Shown here: positions 14,664 through 22,108 of the stretch, in pieces
Position numbering within the stretch: the first letter of the stretch is position 1
How the letters are laid out: every line of letters starts with the position of its first letter
Source: Arthrobacter sp. Soil736
GTDB taxonomy: Bacteria; Actinomycetota; Actinomycetes; Actinomycetales; Micrococcaceae
NCBI RefSeq assembly: GCF_001428005.1
Contig: NZ_LMSB01000022.1
Location: 1-50,979 of the forward strand
Length of the DNA stretch: 50,979 nt
Reading direction: 5' to 3'
Made by a program: the position numbers and the translations under genes
Notes under the pieces: model-generated
Seen by the model: the letters and a program-made list of their open reading frames with translations, nothing else
What the model was told of the DNA's origin: nothing
Database searches by the model: none

Positions 14664-15569
14664 TCAGTCGGGGGAAGACCCCGGATCGAAGGCGGGGCCG
14701 GCAGGAACGGATTGGTTGGCGTCGTGTGTCCGTGCACCGGCGCCGAGGTGCATGCCGCTCCAAGATCCCGCAACGTCGGCGGCCTGGACGCCGGAGCCTA
14801 CCGAGCCTGAGGACCCCGATCCGGAGTGGCCCTCTGCAAGGGACGCGAGGGGTTCCTGATGCTGCGGGGCATCCGGCAGGCCCATGGGCGCCTGGACAGC
14901 CCCGGCAGACTCGGGGCGATGGGGTGTGGTCATGAGAAGCTGCGCCAGCGACCGTCCGGCCGCAACCAGTGGCTGCGCTGCCGTGGCTGGAGCGAGTGAG
15001 CTGCCTTCTGATTTGGTGCCTAGGGATGGCGCGGCTTGCGCCTTGTCCGCTGCGGCGGCTTCAGGGGCATTGCCCGGCGCGGTCCCGACGGTGCCCGGCA
15101 CGCTCGGCACTGATATCACCGGGGGCACCGAGTGGACGGCGCCTTCTACGACGTCGATGACTTTGTCCACTTCGGTCAGCACCGGGGCTGCCGTCTTGGT
15201 CACGGTTGTTACGACGACGGCGGCCGCCTCGCCGATGACCGCGTCCGCGGTGTCGGCCTCCGTGCCCACGGCGGCATTGGCCGTGCCCGTCACGGAGTCC
15301 GCAGTGACAGGCACGGTCGAGACTGTGGTTGCGACGGGAGCCTTGAGGTTCGGGATGCCCGGGACGACCGGTGCGGCCCGCAGCGGCTTTGCGGCCGGCG
15401 ACGTGATGAGATCTGAAGCGGCACCGGATGCAATCCCGGCCGGGCCGGCGTCCAACGTCGATGCCTCCGCGGCGGCTGCCCCCCAAATGAACCATGCCAA
15501 GGCAAGGATGGCCGGGACCAGAACGGAGCGCACGGCAGCGAGGCAAACGACACGCATGCTGCTGCCCAT
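14664..15569 (-). CDS. Secreted Ala/Val/Thr-rich protein with C-terminal DPGSSPD
   Basis: The 301-aa protein has a signal peptide (MGSSMRVVCLAAVRSVLVPAILALAWFIWG region, cut near AEA|ST). A low-complexity body follows, rich in Ala, Val, Thr and Pro, with a Ser/Gly segment near the end, and the final heptapeptide is DPGSSPD. The protein encoded at 32010-33071 ends identically and has the same overall plan. The start at 15569 is chosen because GGGGGG lies eight bases upstream; GTG at 15578 would add three residues. The same CTGGGGGGTGT block precedes the start of the other paralogue. There is no LPXTG signal. The function is unknown: a cell-wall or matrix protein is likely. Confidence 0.75.
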   Translation of the reverse strand: MGSSMRVVCLAAVRSVLVPAILALAWFIWGAAAAEASTLDAGPAGIASGAASDLITSPAAKPLRAAPVVPGIPNLKAPVATTVSTVPVTADSVTGTANAAVGTEADTADAVIGEAAAVVVTTVTKTAAPVLTEVDKVIDVVEGAVHSVPPVISVPSVPGTVGTAPGNAPEAAAADKAQAAPSLGTKSEGSSLAPATAAQPLVAAGRSLAQLLMTTPHRPESAGAVQAPMGLPDAPQHQEPLASLAEGHSGSGSSGSVGSGVQAADVAGSWSGMHLGAGARTHDANQSVPAGPAFDPGSSPD

Positions 15570-15732
15570 CCGATACACCCCCCAGAGGCAATGGGAGACC
15601 AGAATATGCCTGGCCGCCGGTTCCGTCTAGACAAAAAATGTTCGAACGGCGTTTCGCTTCCTGAATATTGGGCTGGCGACAGCGATCCGCGGGTTCCTCC
15701 GCCGTAAAATTAATGCAAGAGGTGTTGGAGGA

Positions 15733-15912
15733 ATGTCCGGTTCGATCGTTGTCGTCCTGATGATTCTGGTAGTGATTGCCGTTGTGGCAATTGCCGCCAC
15801 GGTGAGGGCAGTCCTGCGCGAGGGACGCGGCCACGTGCCTGCCGAACCGTCGCAGCGCCCATGGACGGCGGGCAATCTGCCAAGCCAGCCGTACTCCTTG
15901 ATCCGCTTCTAG
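15733..15912 (+). CDS. Small single-span membrane protein, 59 aa
   Basis: This ORF encodes 59 residues. A hydrophobic helix of Ile, Val and Leu (residues 4-25, IVVVLMILVVIAVVAIAA) is followed by a basic stretch (TVRAVLREGRG) and a polar tail ending NLPSQPYSLIRF. That is an N-out or N-in single-span topology with the positive residues just after the helix. GGAGG lies just before the ATG, and TAAAAT at 15705-15710 could be a -10 box with a short leader. It is divergent from the secreted DPGSSPD gene. The function is unknown. Confidence 0.6.
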   Translation: MSGSIVVVLMILVVIAVVAIAATVRAVLREGRGHVPAEPSQRPWTAGNLPSQPYSLIRF

Positions 15913-15974
15913 AACCCTGTTTAGGTGCCGCCTCCACATCCACGCAGGGCTGCGTGATCGCATACGTCACGGCC

Positions 15975-16435
15975 CTACACGCCGGTGTAGACGGTCTTGC
16001 CCCAGGTGAAGAAGTCCAGTGCGGACTTGCCCTGTTCGGTGAGCACGGCGGCCGGGAAGAACAGCGGACGGTCCGTGCCGCCGTCGTGCATTTCGTCCAG
16101 AATGGAGGCGCCAGCCAGCAGCGTGGCGCCGCGTTCGACGGCGCAAGGCACCGCTGCCTGGTTCTGCGCGAACTGCTGGCCGCTCACCACCGCCCCCATG
16201 CAGCTGCGGGCGTCGAGCCCGTCACCTGCGGAGTAAGCGGCGGCCTCGTCGGTCAGCGCGGCGAGGAATGCCTCGCGGACGCCGGGGGTGACATAGACGC
16301 GGGACGTGGCCGTGCAGGCCTGGCCCGTCAGGCGGAACGCTCCGGCGGCCACCACCTGGGCGGCCTTGCGGGGACCGGCGTCGTCGAGGACCAGGACGCC
16401 GTTCTTGCCGCCCATCTCCAGCTGGACGCGGGGTC
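15975..16435 (-). pseudogene. Aldehyde dehydrogenase fragment, truncated at both ends
   Basis: On the minus strand the frame reads RVQLEMGGKNGVLVLDDA and then GAFRLTGQACTATSRVYV, the catalytic-Cys region of an aldehyde dehydrogenase. It resembles the alpha-ketoglutaric semialdehyde type. Similarity continues to about FFPAAVLTE. Normal enzymes are about 480 aa. The roughly 250 residues before the LEMGGK motif are missing, and the C-terminal part is replaced by an unrelated 16-20 residue end (ALDFFTWGKTVYTGV). There is no start codon context at 16435. It is a decayed remnant, unlikely to be functional. Confidence 0.7.
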
Positions 16436-16647
16436 AATGATTTTTCGACATTAAAGTGAAATTCTTTGGCGAATTGCGGATTGGGGTGGTGCCGGGTGGG
16501 GCAGTGCGTCCGTGCGTCCCCGGACACAGAGCTGGTGCAGCTGCCCACGAACTTGCGCGGGTCACCTGCACCAACCGGTAGTACGAATATTCAGATTAGA
16601 TATCTACTCATTCGCGGCTCCTAGATCCCGGCGTTCGCGTTCCGGGT
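16436..16647. other. Gene-free segment beside the ALDH remnant
   Basis: No gene is visible here. The segment is more AT-rich than its surroundings in two patches (about 16437-16470 and 16580-16615), which fits a deletion or recombination scar that also cut the aldehyde dehydrogenase gene. A weak CCCGG/CCGGG hairpin near 16626-16645 may terminate the DUF4383 gene. Confidence 0.4.
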
Positions 16648-17109
16648 TTATTTCCTGTCCTCGGCCAGATGCCGCGAGAACATCCAGCCGGCGGCAATCA
16701 TCAGTACACCCACCACCAACAGGGTCCAGCTGTCCGTCATGTTCAGCGACAGGAAATTGGCCGCCGAATCCACTCCGACACTGAGCCCGTAGATGCTGAG
16801 GATGATGTACAGCGCACCAGCGCCCATGAGGAACCTGCGCGCACCCATTTCATTGCGGGACATCGCCCAGCCGGTTCCGCCGATAACCAGCTGCACAATG
16901 TTGAGCAGGATGGATACCTGGAACAGGCCAAACAACATGGCGTGCGAATCAGGCCCAAGGAACATCAGTTCGCCATACCGTGCGGTGATGCCCGGGATAA
17001 ACGCCAGTACACCAACCACCAACGCGACAATACCAACACCCATGCCAGCGTTCTGGACATCTGCCCGACCAAAGTGAACGCCGTGCGCATGTGGGGATGC
17101 GGTAGTCAT
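16648..17109 (-). CDS. DUF4383 domain-containing membrane protein
   Basis: The 153-aa protein has four membrane segments: VGIVALVVGVLAFIPGI, the segment around FGLFQVSILLNIVQLVIGG, FLMGAGALYIILSIYGL and WTLLVVGVLMIAAGWMF. Between the second and third lies a conserved polar loop (GWAMSRNEMGARRFL). This matches the DUF4383 family, whose role is unknown. The start at 17109 has GGAGG six bases upstream, which decides against the longer frame from 17139. Confidence 0.85.
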   Translation of the reverse strand: MTTASPHAHGVHFGRADVQNAGMGVGIVALVVGVLAFIPGITARYGELMFLGPDSHAMLFGLFQVSILLNIVQLVIGGTGWAMSRNEMGARRFLMGAGALYIILSIYGLSVGVDSAANFLSLNMTDSWTLLVVGVLMIAAGWMFSRHLAEDRK

Positions 17110-17228
17110 TTTCTGCCTCCAACCACTGATTGCGGACAACCTAATTTTACGTCGGTACTCTCGAAAAAGCGCTGGGAGTGGCCGTGATGAGATGTCTTCC
17201 CGATTCCCTTACCGTGCCGTCTTTTCAG

Positions 17229-17250
17229 GGGATTGAGCCTGTCGAAAACG
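17229..17250. repeat. Single TTTCGACAGGCTCAA-type repeat, reverse orientation
   Basis: ATTGAGCCTGTCGAAAACGG is one copy of the repeat family. It lies between the divergent DUF4383 and DUF6350 genes, and its presence argues that the coding start of the latter is downstream of it. Confidence 0.8.
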
Positions 17251-17285
17251 GCCGGGCGAGGCCGCCCATGGCACGATGGAGCACG

Positions 17286-18605
17286 ATGAAACTGCGCGCT
17301 GATCAGACCGGAGACCGAGGCCTTCCCATGCCCCTGTGGCTGCAGGGCGGGCTGGAGTCAGCCCAGGCGGCAATCATTTCCGCTCTGGCGGTCATCGCGC
17401 CCATCGCGGCGGTGTGGGCAACGTCCGGTTTCCGGGACGCGCACTTCGACGTCTTGGCGCGCCTGGCCGGCCAGACGTGGCTGGTCATCCACGGTGTGCC
17501 CCTGTACCTGACCACCGTTGCCGAAGGCGCCGCGGTCCGGCCGGAAACGGGCACCCTCTCACTCATCCCGCTGGGCTTGACACTAATACCGTTCCTGCTG
17601 GCCTGGCGTGCCGGCCGGCGCCTCGCCCGTGCCTCTTATACGGACCAGCTGTGGCAGGCGCTGCTGGGTTCCTGGCTCGTCTATGCAGCCTTCGGCATCG
17701 CCACCGGCTTCGTCTGCAGGACTGACGAGGTGGATGTGTTCCTGTGGTGGGCAGCCCTGTTGCCCCTGGTCCCGTTTGCCCTGGGCATGGTGATCGGCGC
17801 ACGGCGCGAGGCCGGATCCTGGAGCCGGCTGATCGGCGTCGACGCCGTGGACTGGATTGCCCGCACCAGCCAGCATTCCCGCTGGGCCGGATCCTACCTG
17901 GCCTCCGCCGCGAAGGCGGGGTTCGTGGCCGTCATGGCGGCGCTGGCGATTTCCTCGGCGCTGCTGGCGGTGGACCTCTTCATCCACTGGAACCTCGTGG
18001 TGGCGGTTTATGAAGGGCTCGACGCCGGAGCCATGGGAGGCGCCGTCCTCACCATTGCCCAGCTCGGCTTCATCCCCAACCTGGCCGTGTTCGCGCTCGC
18101 GTGGGTATCGGGCTCTGGCTTTGCGCTCGGTGCGGGCTCGCAGGTGGGTCCGCTCGGCACGGCCGTTGGGCCGCTGCCCTCCGTTCCGGTGTTTGCCGCC
18201 ATCCCCGCCGGGCCGCTTGACTTCGGGTTCGTGGCCCTCGTGGTGCCCGTGCTCGCCGGTGTCCTGGCCGGCTGGTGGTTCCTGCGCGAAGGCGAAAACC
18301 ACTTCGACGAATGGCTGTCCATCAAGGTCCGCACGCGCTGGTTCACGGCCGCCGTATCCACCCTGGTCCTCGGCATCATCATCGGCGCGGCCGCCGGCGT
18401 GCTGGCGGGCGTCCTGGCCTGGATCGCGCGGGGGTCGGCCGGAATCGGCCGCCTCACGGACATCGGCCCCGACCCGTTGTGGACGGCAGCCTGGCTGGCG
18501 GCGGAAGTGGGCGTCGGCGTCGTCGTCGGATACGCGGCGGGGCCGTGGCTGGAACGCCGGCAGCAGCAGCGGGAAGCTGACCTCGGGGCCGTTCAGGTCA
18601 AGTAG
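17286..18605 (+). CDS. DUF6350 family (PerM-like) integral membrane protein
   Basis: The 439-aa protein has about eight to ten hydrophobic segments and the Gly/Ala-rich plan of the actinobacterial DUF6350 family, annotated as cell division protein PerM. A recognisable internal stretch is GLIPLGLTLIPF-like (LSLIPLGLTLIPFLLAWRAG), followed by alternating helices and polar loops. The start at 17286 (MKLRADQ) has GGAG before it. The open frame extends to 17178 but would include a genomic repeat. It lies upstream of purN with a small opposing gene between. The molecular function is not established. Confidence 0.8.
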   Translation: MKLRADQTGDRGLPMPLWLQGGLESAQAAIISALAVIAPIAAVWATSGFRDAHFDVLARLAGQTWLVIHGVPLYLTTVAEGAAVRPETGTLSLIPLGLTLIPFLLAWRAGRRLARASYTDQLWQALLGSWLVYAAFGIATGFVCRTDEVDVFLWWAALLPLVPFALGMVIGARREAGSWSRLIGVDAVDWIARTSQHSRWAGSYLASAAKAGFVAVMAALAISSALLAVDLFIHWNLVVAVYEGLDAGAMGGAVLTIAQLGFIPNLAVFALAWVSGSGFALGAGSQVGPLGTAVGPLPSVPVFAAIPAGPLDFGFVALVVPVLAGVLAGWWFLREGENHFDEWLSIKVRTRWFTAAVSTLVLGIIIGAAAGVLAGVLAWIARGSAGIGRLTDIGPDPLWTAAWLAAEVGVGVVVGYAAGPWLERRQQQREADLGAVQVK

Positions 18606-18645
18606 CCCGGCGGCCGGGTTGGAGTGCTACCCGGCAGATGGGGGC

Positions 18646-19080
18646 TTACGGGCGGAACTGGCCGGGCAGCGAGTTCTCCAACTGGACCCGGCAATCGGTG
18701 CTGGCCTTGCTGGTCAGGGCATGCCGGGCGCACTGCTGGTAGTCACGGACTTGGCTATAGAACAGTGCCGAGGTCAGCACGATGAGGACCATTATGGCGG
18801 ACACCATCAGGCCGGAGATTGTGCCGAAGAGCACCAGCCTGGACTCCTTGAGCTTGATGGCGCGGACGAGCACGATGATCCCCAGCACGATCCCTGCCGT
18901 TGTCAGGATGGCCGTGAGCCACAAGTAGGCGATGTCGAGCTGGAAGACAAAGAACGAGCCAAGCACCGCCACGATGAACATGCGGAACAGTGAGTGCGTC
19001 TTCAGCAGCGACGATTTTACGGCCTCGCTGAGCGGATGCCTGGTCCGCTGGGACCCGTTCGGGCCCGGGGTGGGGTTCAT
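18646..19080 (-). CDS. Hypothetical membrane protein with three helices
   Basis: The 144-aa protein starts at MNPTPG (19080). It has a polar N terminus (about 1-30), three membrane segments (FIVAVLGSFFVFQLDIAYLW; LTAILTTAGIVLGIIVLVRA; LFGTISGLMVSAIMVLIVLT) and a C-terminal extracytoplasmic or cytoplasmic tail with two Cys (YQQCARHALTSKASTDCRVQ) that could form a disulfide. The family is not recognised. It is convergent with DUF6350 and divergent from purN, 39 bp away. Confidence 0.7.
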   Translation of the reverse strand: MNPTPGPNGSQRTRHPLSEAVKSSLLKTHSLFRMFIVAVLGSFFVFQLDIAYLWLTAILTTAGIVLGIIVLVRAIKLKESRLVLFGTISGLMVSAIMVLIVLTSALFYSQVRDYQQCARHALTSKASTDCRVQLENSLPGQFRP

Positions 19081-19119
19081 GTTTTCCAGCCTACGCGAGC
19101 AGCCGCCTAAGCTGGACCA

Positions 19120-19695
19120 ATGCGCATAGTAGTCCTCGTTTCCGGAACCGGCTCCAACCTCCAGGCGGTCATCGACGCCGTGCAAGCCGGGGAACTGGAC
19201 GTGGAGATCGCCGCGGTGGGCGCGGACCGGCCGGGAACGTTCGGCGTGGACCGTTCCGCCGCCGCCGGAATCCCCACGTTCGTTGTGGACTTCAAGGCCT
19301 ATGCAGACCGCGCGCAGTGGAACGCGGCGCTGACCGAAGCGGTGGAGGCGTACCAGCCGGACGTGGTGGTGTCCTCCGGTTTTATGCGGATCGTGAGCCC
19401 GGAATTCATTGACGCGTTCGACGGCAAATACCTCAACACCCACCCCGCACTCCTGCCCTCCTTCCCCGGAGCCCACGGCGTCCGCGATGCCATGGCCTAC
19501 GGCGTGAAGGTCACCGGCTGCACCGTGCACTGGGCCGACGCCGGAGTGGACACCGGGCCCATCATCGCCCAGGAGGCGGTGGCCATCGAGGACGGCGATA
19601 CCGAGGAGACGCTGCACGAACGGATCAAGGTGGTGGAGCGCCGGCTGCTGGTGTCCACGCTCGCGTCCCTGGCCGCCGCGCACTCTCCGAAGTAG
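19120..19695 (+). CDS. purN: Phosphoribosylglycinamide formyltransferase
   Basis: This 191-aa enzyme transfers formyl from 10-formyl-THF to GAR in purine synthesis. SGTGSNLQAVID binds the ribose phosphate, and NTHPALLPSFPGAHG holds the catalytic Asn and His. DAGVDTGPIIAQ carries the catalytic Asp. Length is normal. purH, which often follows directly, lies 2.4 kb downstream, with a DUF559 gene and an opposing MFS gene in between. The stop codon TAG is the first part of a repeated hairpin. Confidence 0.96.
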   Translation: MRIVVLVSGTGSNLQAVIDAVQAGELDVEIAAVGADRPGTFGVDRSAAAGIPTFVVDFKAYADRAQWNAALTEAVEAYQPDVVVSSGFMRIVSPEFIDAFDGKYLNTHPALLPSFPGAHGVRDAMAYGVKVTGCTVHWADAGVDTGPIIAQEAVAIEDGDTEETLHERIKVVERRLLVSTLASLAAAHSPK

Positions 19696-19731
19696 CTCGC
19701 ATTTAACGTCGTTTTGAGCCCTCAAAACGAC
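19694..19731 (+). terminator. Repeated hairpin at purN stop (left copy)
   Basis: AGCTCGCATTTAAC leads into GTCGTTTTGAG (19708-19718) and CTCAAAACGAC (19721-19731), an 11-bp perfect stem with a CC loop. The TAG of purN overlaps its first bases. A larger version of the same element sits at 20528-20579. Confidence 0.8.
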
Positions 19732-19815
19732 CACAACTGCCAGCCAGTTGGGCTCGCTGCGGATTGCCCTGTGGATAACTGCTGAGTCGGGCTCCAGGTT
19801 TGCAACGATGGTGCG

Positions 19816-20529
19816 GTGAAGACCCCTCGACCGCTGCCGGAGCCGTTGGCGTTGGTGCCGTTTACTTGTCAGCAGGCTGTCGACGTCGGAGTCAGCCGAC
19901 GGCGGCTGCGGCACCGGGCGCTGTACTCGCCCAGCCGGGGCATACGGGCGCCCGGAGCCCTCTCGCCGCGCCCATTCGGCACCAACCTTCCAGACGCGGT
20001 CCGGCCCTTCACCCTTGTCACAGAATTTTCAGCCGCTTCACACGCCACGGCCTTCACCTTCTGGTCCTTCCCGGGGTTCCTGCCCGGACAGGGCGATGCC
20101 CGGATTCACATATCGCGTCCGGACACTATGGCCATCCCGCGCCGTACCGGGGTGGTGGGCCATGTGGGGCAGTTCTTCGAAGACGAGATAGTCTGCGTCG
20201 ACGGACTGCTGGTCACCAGCCGTACGCGGACGTGGCTGGAGCGGGCGGGCCTGCCGGAAGCGCAACTCAATGTGCGCACGCAACTGCGGGACGGCGTCGA
20301 ACGCCAACCTGATCTGGCCTACCCCATATACCGCGTGGCCGTGGAATATGACGGCGAAGGCCACTCTGAGGCCGGGCAGATCGTCAGGGACATCGCCCGC
20401 GAAGAGGATTTCAGCCGCGCAGGCTGGCTGCTGGTCAGGATCTCGAAAAGACACATGGAGAACGACGCACGGTTGGCAGTGCCAAAGGTCCGTTCCGCGC
20501 TCCGCGACCGCGGCTGGACACCCAACTAG
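19816..20529 (+). CDS. DUF559 protein with AbiEi-like N terminus, probable internal deletion
   Basis: The 237-aa protein has an AbiEi-type winged-helix-like start (PFTCQQAVDVGVSRRRLRHRALYSPSRG). At the C terminus lies a VSR/DUF559 endonuclease-like fold: QPDLAYPIYRVAVEYDGEGH, then IVRDIAREEDFSRAGWLLVRI, with the acidic residues expected of the site. Family members I know are near 300 aa, and the segment between RTWL and RAGLPE is missing here (TWLERAGLPEAQL), suggesting an in-frame deletion of about 60-70 residues. The start is GTG 19816 with a weak ribosome site. It is flanked by two copies of one hairpin and separates purN from purH, so it may be an insertion. Confidence 0.7.
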   Translation: MKTPRPLPEPLALVPFTCQQAVDVGVSRRRLRHRALYSPSRGIRAPGALSPRPFGTNLPDAVRPFTLVTEFSAASHATAFTFWSFPGFLPGQGDARIHISRPDTMAIPRRTGVVGHVGQFFEDEIVCVDGLLVTSRTRTWLERAGLPEAQLNVRTQLRDGVERQPDLAYPIYRVAVEYDGEGHSEAGQIVRDIAREEDFSRAGWLLVRISKRHMENDARLAVPKVRSALRDRGWTPN

Positions 20530-20579
20530 CTCGCAATAGGTGTCGTTTTGAGGCCTCAAAACGACATTAAATGCGAGCT
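20528..20579. terminator. 52-nt palindromic hairpin (right copy)
   Basis: The arms AGCTCGCA...GTCGTTTTGAGG and CCTCAAAACGAC...TGCGAGCT fold around 20553/20554, with only the six central bases of each arm (ATAGGT, ATTAAA) unpaired. It begins inside the TAG stop of the DUF559 gene and lies between that gene and the convergent MFS gene, so it can end transcription both ways. Confidence 0.85.
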
Positions 20580-20602
20580 AGTTGGGGAGGGCAGGGGTGG
20601 CG

Positions 20603-21955
20603 CTACTCGAGGCGGCGCTGACGGGTCTCGGGGGAGAAGAACATCATCCACAGCACGGCCAGCACCACCAGGCCGCCGGCCAGCGCAAAGGACGTTGCCA
20701 GGCCGAGCTGGGGCCAGAAGTAGTTCGCGAAGATCAGCGGGCCGAAGCCTGCCCCCAGCCGCGAGAACGTGGACGCCCAGCCGAAGCCCGATCCGCGCAG
20801 CTCGGTGGGGTAGAGCTCGGACACGTACGTGTACAGGACGGGAATGGCCACCTGCACCACGAACCCGAACACAAGCAGCCAGAACACGGCCGCCGTCGGA
20901 ATGTCCACCACGAACGCCACGATCACCAGGATCAGGGCGGACAGCGGTCCGGTAATGGCCAGCAGCCACTTGCGGCCCACGCGCTCCACCAGCAGCGCCG
21001 CCGCCACCACGCCAAGAAGCCCGACGGCGGCCATTCCCGCCGTCGTCAGGAACGCCTTGTACTCGGCGAACCCGGCGCCGATCAGGATCCGGGGCATCCA
21101 CGTGAGTGACAGGTAGTAGACCAGCAGGATGCTCAGGAACAGCGCCCAGGACGCCGCCGTGATTTTCCAGTTGAACTGCCAGACGCCGCGCAGCTGCTGC
21201 CACGCGCTGCCGGGCGAAAGGCGCGGGACGGCCTGCGGATCGGGCAGGCTGTAGGCGCGCGGCTCGGCACCGGTGGCCAGAACCAGATCGTCGATCACCT
21301 TGGCCGCGTCCTCGCGGCGGCCCTTGCGGATCAGGAACAGCGGGGACTCGGGCACGCTGCGGCGCACCCAGAACACGAGCAGGGCCGGCAGCACCATCAC
21401 CAGCATGGTGAGGCGCCAGTCAGCGAAGGCCGCCACGAGCCCGGCGGACACGAAGCCGCACAGCGCGGCGCCCACCGGCCACCAGCCGTCCATCGCAGTG
21501 AGGACCTTGCCGCGCTGCTTCCGGGGCGTGAATTCACCCACCAGTGCGTAGTCCACCGGGATGCATCCGCCCAGGCCGAAGCCGGCCATGAACCGGAACA
21601 CGCAGAACCAGATGAAATCGGGGGAGAAGGCGCCGAGCACCGTGAAGAGCGAGAAGATCAGCAGCGTGGCGGTGAAGGCCTTCTTCCGGCCGATCGTGTC
21701 CGCGATGGTGCCCCAGACGAACGCGCCGAGGGCCATGCCGATCAGGTTGGCCGTGCCGATCCAGCCGGCCTCACCGGGCGTGAGCTGCCAGTGGTTCGAC
21801 AACAGGGGAATCAGGATGCCGTTGAGGGTCACGTCCCACGCATCGAACATGAACCCCAGGCCGCCGATCACGAAGATCTTGCCCTGTACCTTCCAGCGCC
21901 ACGGCAATTCCTGGACCACCTGTTCGCCGCTGGGCACAGTGGTGTAAATGTTCAT
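20603..21955 (-). CDS. MFS transporter (sugar porter/AAHS-like)
   Basis: This 450-aa major facilitator has about 12 membrane segments. GTIADTIGRKKAFT and VERVGRKWLLA are the loop 2-3 and 8-9 motifs, and PESPLFLIRKGR ends the first half. YVSELYPTELRGSGFGWAS matches the sugar/metabolite:H+ symporter family. FMFDAWDVTLNG in helix 1 carries the Asp typical of aromatic acid and nicotinate/benzoate-type carriers, so an organic acid is more likely than a sugar. AGGAGG lies five bases before the ATG at 21955. It is divergent from purH. Its reading frame continues open far upstream through the antisense strand of purH, but that extension is not coding. Confidence 0.9.
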   Translation of the reverse strand: MNIYTTVPSGEQVVQELPWRWKVQGKIFVIGGLGFMFDAWDVTLNGILIPLLSNHWQLTPGEAGWIGTANLIGMALGAFVWGTIADTIGRKKAFTATLLIFSLFTVLGAFSPDFIWFCVFRFMAGFGLGGCIPVDYALVGEFTPRKQRGKVLTAMDGWWPVGAALCGFVSAGLVAAFADWRLTMLVMVLPALLVFWVRRSVPESPLFLIRKGRREDAAKVIDDLVLATGAEPRAYSLPDPQAVPRLSPGSAWQQLRGVWQFNWKITAASWALFLSILLVYYLSLTWMPRILIGAGFAEYKAFLTTAGMAAVGLLGVVAAALLVERVGRKWLLAITGPLSALILVIVAFVVDIPTAAVFWLLVFGFVVQVAIPVLYTYVSELYPTELRGSGFGWASTFSRLGAGFGPLIFANYFWPQLGLATSFALAGGLVVLAVLWMMFFSPETRQRRLE

Positions 21956-22108
21956 CTCGGCCTCCTGTTTAAACCTTACGTTGCGGTAGGCCCGGGGTGC
22001 GCCGCCTTCACACTCCGGCCCGCTGGGAGAGCACGTCCGGCGACGCGATAAACTGGCGGGTATCCCCACCAGCCGCGGCCCCAACCGTGTACAACGACGG
22101 AGACTTTT

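Noticed and set aside
17178..17285. N-terminal extension of the DUF6350 protein to 17178
   Set aside because: The extension contains a genomic repeat and no ribosome site; the start at 17286 gives a normal membrane protein N terminus.
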